Below, piece after piece: positions 21,043 through 22,376 of a DNA stretch of 22,376 bases (position 1 is the first letter of the stretch; every line of letters begins with the position of its first letter). This stretch comes from a virus. The DNA lies in IMG/VR virus record IMGVR_UViG_3300017929_000022, positions 1 through 22,376 of that record. The stretch is one strand, 5' to 3'. The notes beneath the pieces were generated by a model. The model ran no database searches and had not been told where the DNA came from. It saw nothing but the letters and a program-made list of their open reading frames with translations. Position numbers and translations under genes: made by a program.

Positions 21043-21819
21043 GTGAAAAAGACCCCTTCAAAAGAGACAGATAGGAAGAATAGGCCGCTCTGGCGCTCTA
21101 CCATTCCAGTCGATGCGTACATTATGGCCCGGGCTGGAATGGAGAATCAGGAAATCTCCGCTGCCCTGCGTGTCAACAACACTACCTTCTCGCTTTGGCA
21201 GCGTTTGCACCCGGAACTGGCTTATGCGCTTCAGACCGCCCGGAAGAAGCCGAAGGAAGGGGACGAGACCTTCGAGCAGTACGCCTACACCCAGCTGCCG
21301 CCCAAGCTGCAAGAGCTGTGGGACAAGATCGATTACTGGTTTGACCATGCCAATGGCTACGAGAAGATCCGGATGCTGCTCGATGGGCAGTCCTTGCGCG
21401 TGCGGCAGTCCCTCTGGCTCCACGCTATCATCAGCAGCAACTTTGATGTGTCGCACGCTTGCCACATGGTCGGGGTGAATCGGGCCGTCCTCAAGCAGTG
21501 GGAGGAGGATCCTGACTTCGTCGAGCTGCTGGAGGAGTTGAAGTTCCACAAGGGCAACTTCTATGAGAAGGCGCTGAACGACCTGGTGGTCTTTCGGCAT
21601 CCGGGGGCAGTGGTCTTTGCCAACAAGACTTTTAACGCGGACCGGGGCTTTGGAGAGAAGCTGGAAGTGAAGGGCGAGATTCAGCACCTGCACGGGTTTG
21701 TGATCTCGGTGGATCAGCTCGACCTGACCCTCGAGGAGAAGCTGAAGCTGCTAGAGAAGGTGCAGGCGGCCAAGCTGCTCCAGGCCAAGCCGGTCACACC
21801 AGTGCCAGTTGGAGCATGA
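21043..21819 (+). CDS. Terminase small subunit-like protein
   Basis: The 258-residue protein starts with GTG at 21043. It has two helix-turn-helix-like regions, ARAGMENQEISAALRVNNTT (about 28-47) and SNFDVSHACHMVGVNRAVLK (about 131-150), separated by a helical linker. The later HPGAVVFANKTFNADRGFGEK and the C-terminal LTLEEKLKLLEKV are common in phage terminase small subunits, which recognise DNA ends and recruit the large subunit for packaging. The large subunit is not in the window; it would be expected downstream. No clear ribosome binding site precedes the GTG. A transcription regulator of similar fold is the alternative. Confidence 0.65.
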   Translation: MKKTPSKETDRKNRPLWRSTIPVDAYIMARAGMENQEISAALRVNNTTFSLWQRLHPELAYALQTARKKPKEGDETFEQYAYTQLPPKLQELWDKIDYWFDHANGYEKIRMLLDGQSLRVRQSLWLHAIISSNFDVSHACHMVGVNRAVLKQWEEDPDFVELLEELKFHKGNFYEKALNDLVVFRHPGAVVFANKTFNADRGFGEKLEVKGEIQHLHGFVISVDQLDLTLEEKLKLLEKVQAAKLLQAKPVTPVPVGA

Positions 21820-21843
21820 TAATAAGGACACAAGGAGATAATC

Positions 21844-22083
21844 ATGACGGCTTGCGCATGTATGAATTGGGCGAGGATCGATGGGCTGCTGACTAACCAT
21901 CATCCCAACTGCCCGCATTACAACGACTCGCTCATTGATGTGTGGCGAGTGAGCTATGAAGGGTCCAGCTACGTGGTGGACCGTGAGCCTACCCCTGATC
22001 AATTGGGTGAGGGTGAGATAGTCACCAAAGAGAAGATGCATCGCGAGATCTTCGAGAACCTGCCCGAATTCATGGGCTTCTAA
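21844..22083 (+). CDS. 79-aa protein of unknown function with Cys/His-rich N-terminus
   Basis: AAGGAGATAATCATG gives a strong ribosome binding site with proper spacing. The N-terminus has CACMNW followed by NHHPNCPHYNDS, so Cys and His residues could bind a metal. The rest (IDVWRVSYEGSSYVV, then a C-terminal helix HREIFENL) looks like a small folded domain. I recall similar small proteins from phage genomes but know no function. Confidence 0.7.
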   Translation: MTACACMNWARIDGLLTNHHPNCPHYNDSLIDVWRVSYEGSSYVVDREPTPDQLGEGEIVTKEKMHREIFENLPEFMGF

Positions 22084-22085
22084 CC

Positions 22086-22376
22086 ATGCGTAATCCAATC
22101 CGATTGATGGTCGCAACGATGATGAGCTTTGCTCACCTGTGGCGCCCGAGGGGACAGGTGGCTGGTCCGGTCATTGGGCATTTGGGCGATGCGCATGAGA
22201 AGCCCTTTGAACCGGTGCAGCATGGCGGCCGCCGCCGGGACACCAAGAAGGCCAAGCACCGGCGGCGTGGGAAGGCTGGACTCTATCCGGCGGGGTGCAA
22301 TCGGTACGCCATCAAGGTCCACCAACGTCAAACCACTGGAGCAAGAGCGCGCCGAGGTCTGCGGGCGCTAAGGAAG
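22086..22376 (+). CDS. Basic protein of unknown function, 3'-truncated by window edge
   Basis: The frame opened by ATG 22086, 2 bases after the preceding stop, stays open for 97 codons to the last base of the window. The product is strongly basic: MRNPIRLMVATMMSFAHLW, then EKPFEPVQHGGRRRDTKKAK and RRRGKAGLYPAGCNRYAIKV, ending RARRGLRALRK. It may be nucleic-acid binding. A second open frame (22129-22371) overlaps but is Arg/Ser/Pro-rich and has no start signal, so this one is preferred. The true C-terminus is unseen. Confidence 0.55.
   Translation, partial: MRNPIRLMVATMMSFAHLWRPRGQVAGPVIGHLGDAHEKPFEPVQHGGRRRDTKKAKHRRRGKAGLYPAGCNRYAIKVHQRQTTGARARRGLRALRK

Noticed and set aside
21058-21693. Antisense open frame of 211 codons
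   Set aside because: It is the mirror of the terminase-like gene, whose sense translation has helix-turn-helix patterns. The antisense product is a Leu/Val-rich shadow.
22129-22371. Open frame on the + strand at the window end
   Set aside because: It starts inside the frame opened at 22086, has no ribosome binding site and an Arg/Ser/Pro-rich composition typical of an off-frame reading.

Overview
This window is a block of a double-stranded DNA tailed-phage genome. Every supported gene lies on the + strand, genes are packed with ATGA stop/start overlaps, and the products are phage replication, recombination, DNA-modification and packaging proteins. G+C is moderate, somewhat above half. No integrase, repressor, tRNA, CRISPR array or insertion sequence is visible. 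The sequence does not identify the host.

Layout. (1) 1-1631: the 3' part of a DnaB-like replicative helicase, a doubtful small ORF, and a Lys/Ala/Pro-rich protein with a C-terminal winged helix-turn-helix, followed by a clear hairpin terminator. (2) 1704-6680: a tightly coupled DNA-modification operon of seven genes: QueD, QueE, FolE, a second QueD-fold protein that keeps the zinc histidines but has lost the catalytic cysteine, a GT4-like glycosyltransferase, a DpdA-like DNA guanine transglycosylase, and a 62-residue ORF that looks like the missing N-terminal piece of that transglycosylase. (3) 6658-16966: a nearly complete replisome and recombination set: sliding clamp, a UDG-exonuclease fusion, family A polymerase domain as a separate gene, clamp loader, UvsY-like coiled-coil protein, tiny membrane protein, gp32-like SSB with an RG-rich acidic tail, RecA/UvsX-like recombinase, 5'-3' exonuclease, a GT-A-like protein with a fused winged helix, and a PD-(D/E)XK nuclease. 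(4) 17075-22376: mostly small proteins of unknown function, including a DUF2786-like protein and a degenerate HNH-like exported protein, then a terminase-small-subunit-like protein and two more small genes, the last running off the window.

How it fits together. FolE, QueD and QueE convert GTP to 7-carboxy-7-deazaguanine (CDG). DpdA exchanges a guanine in DNA for a 7-deazaguanine base. No QueC, the enzyme that takes CDG to preQ0, is present in the window, so the inserted base may be CDG itself, a decarboxylated product, or something made by the unusual QueD-like protein. A glycosyltransferase inside the operon and a second, unrelated one in the replication block raise the possibility of a glycosylated 7-deazaguanine in phage DNA. 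This is the most interesting hypothesis here; it is inference from gene content and order.

Two strong hairpin terminators (1658-1697 and 13131-13170) end immediately before the start codons of queD and the recombinase, so expression of the modification operon and of recombination may depend on read-through. All assignments come from motif reading, without database searches.
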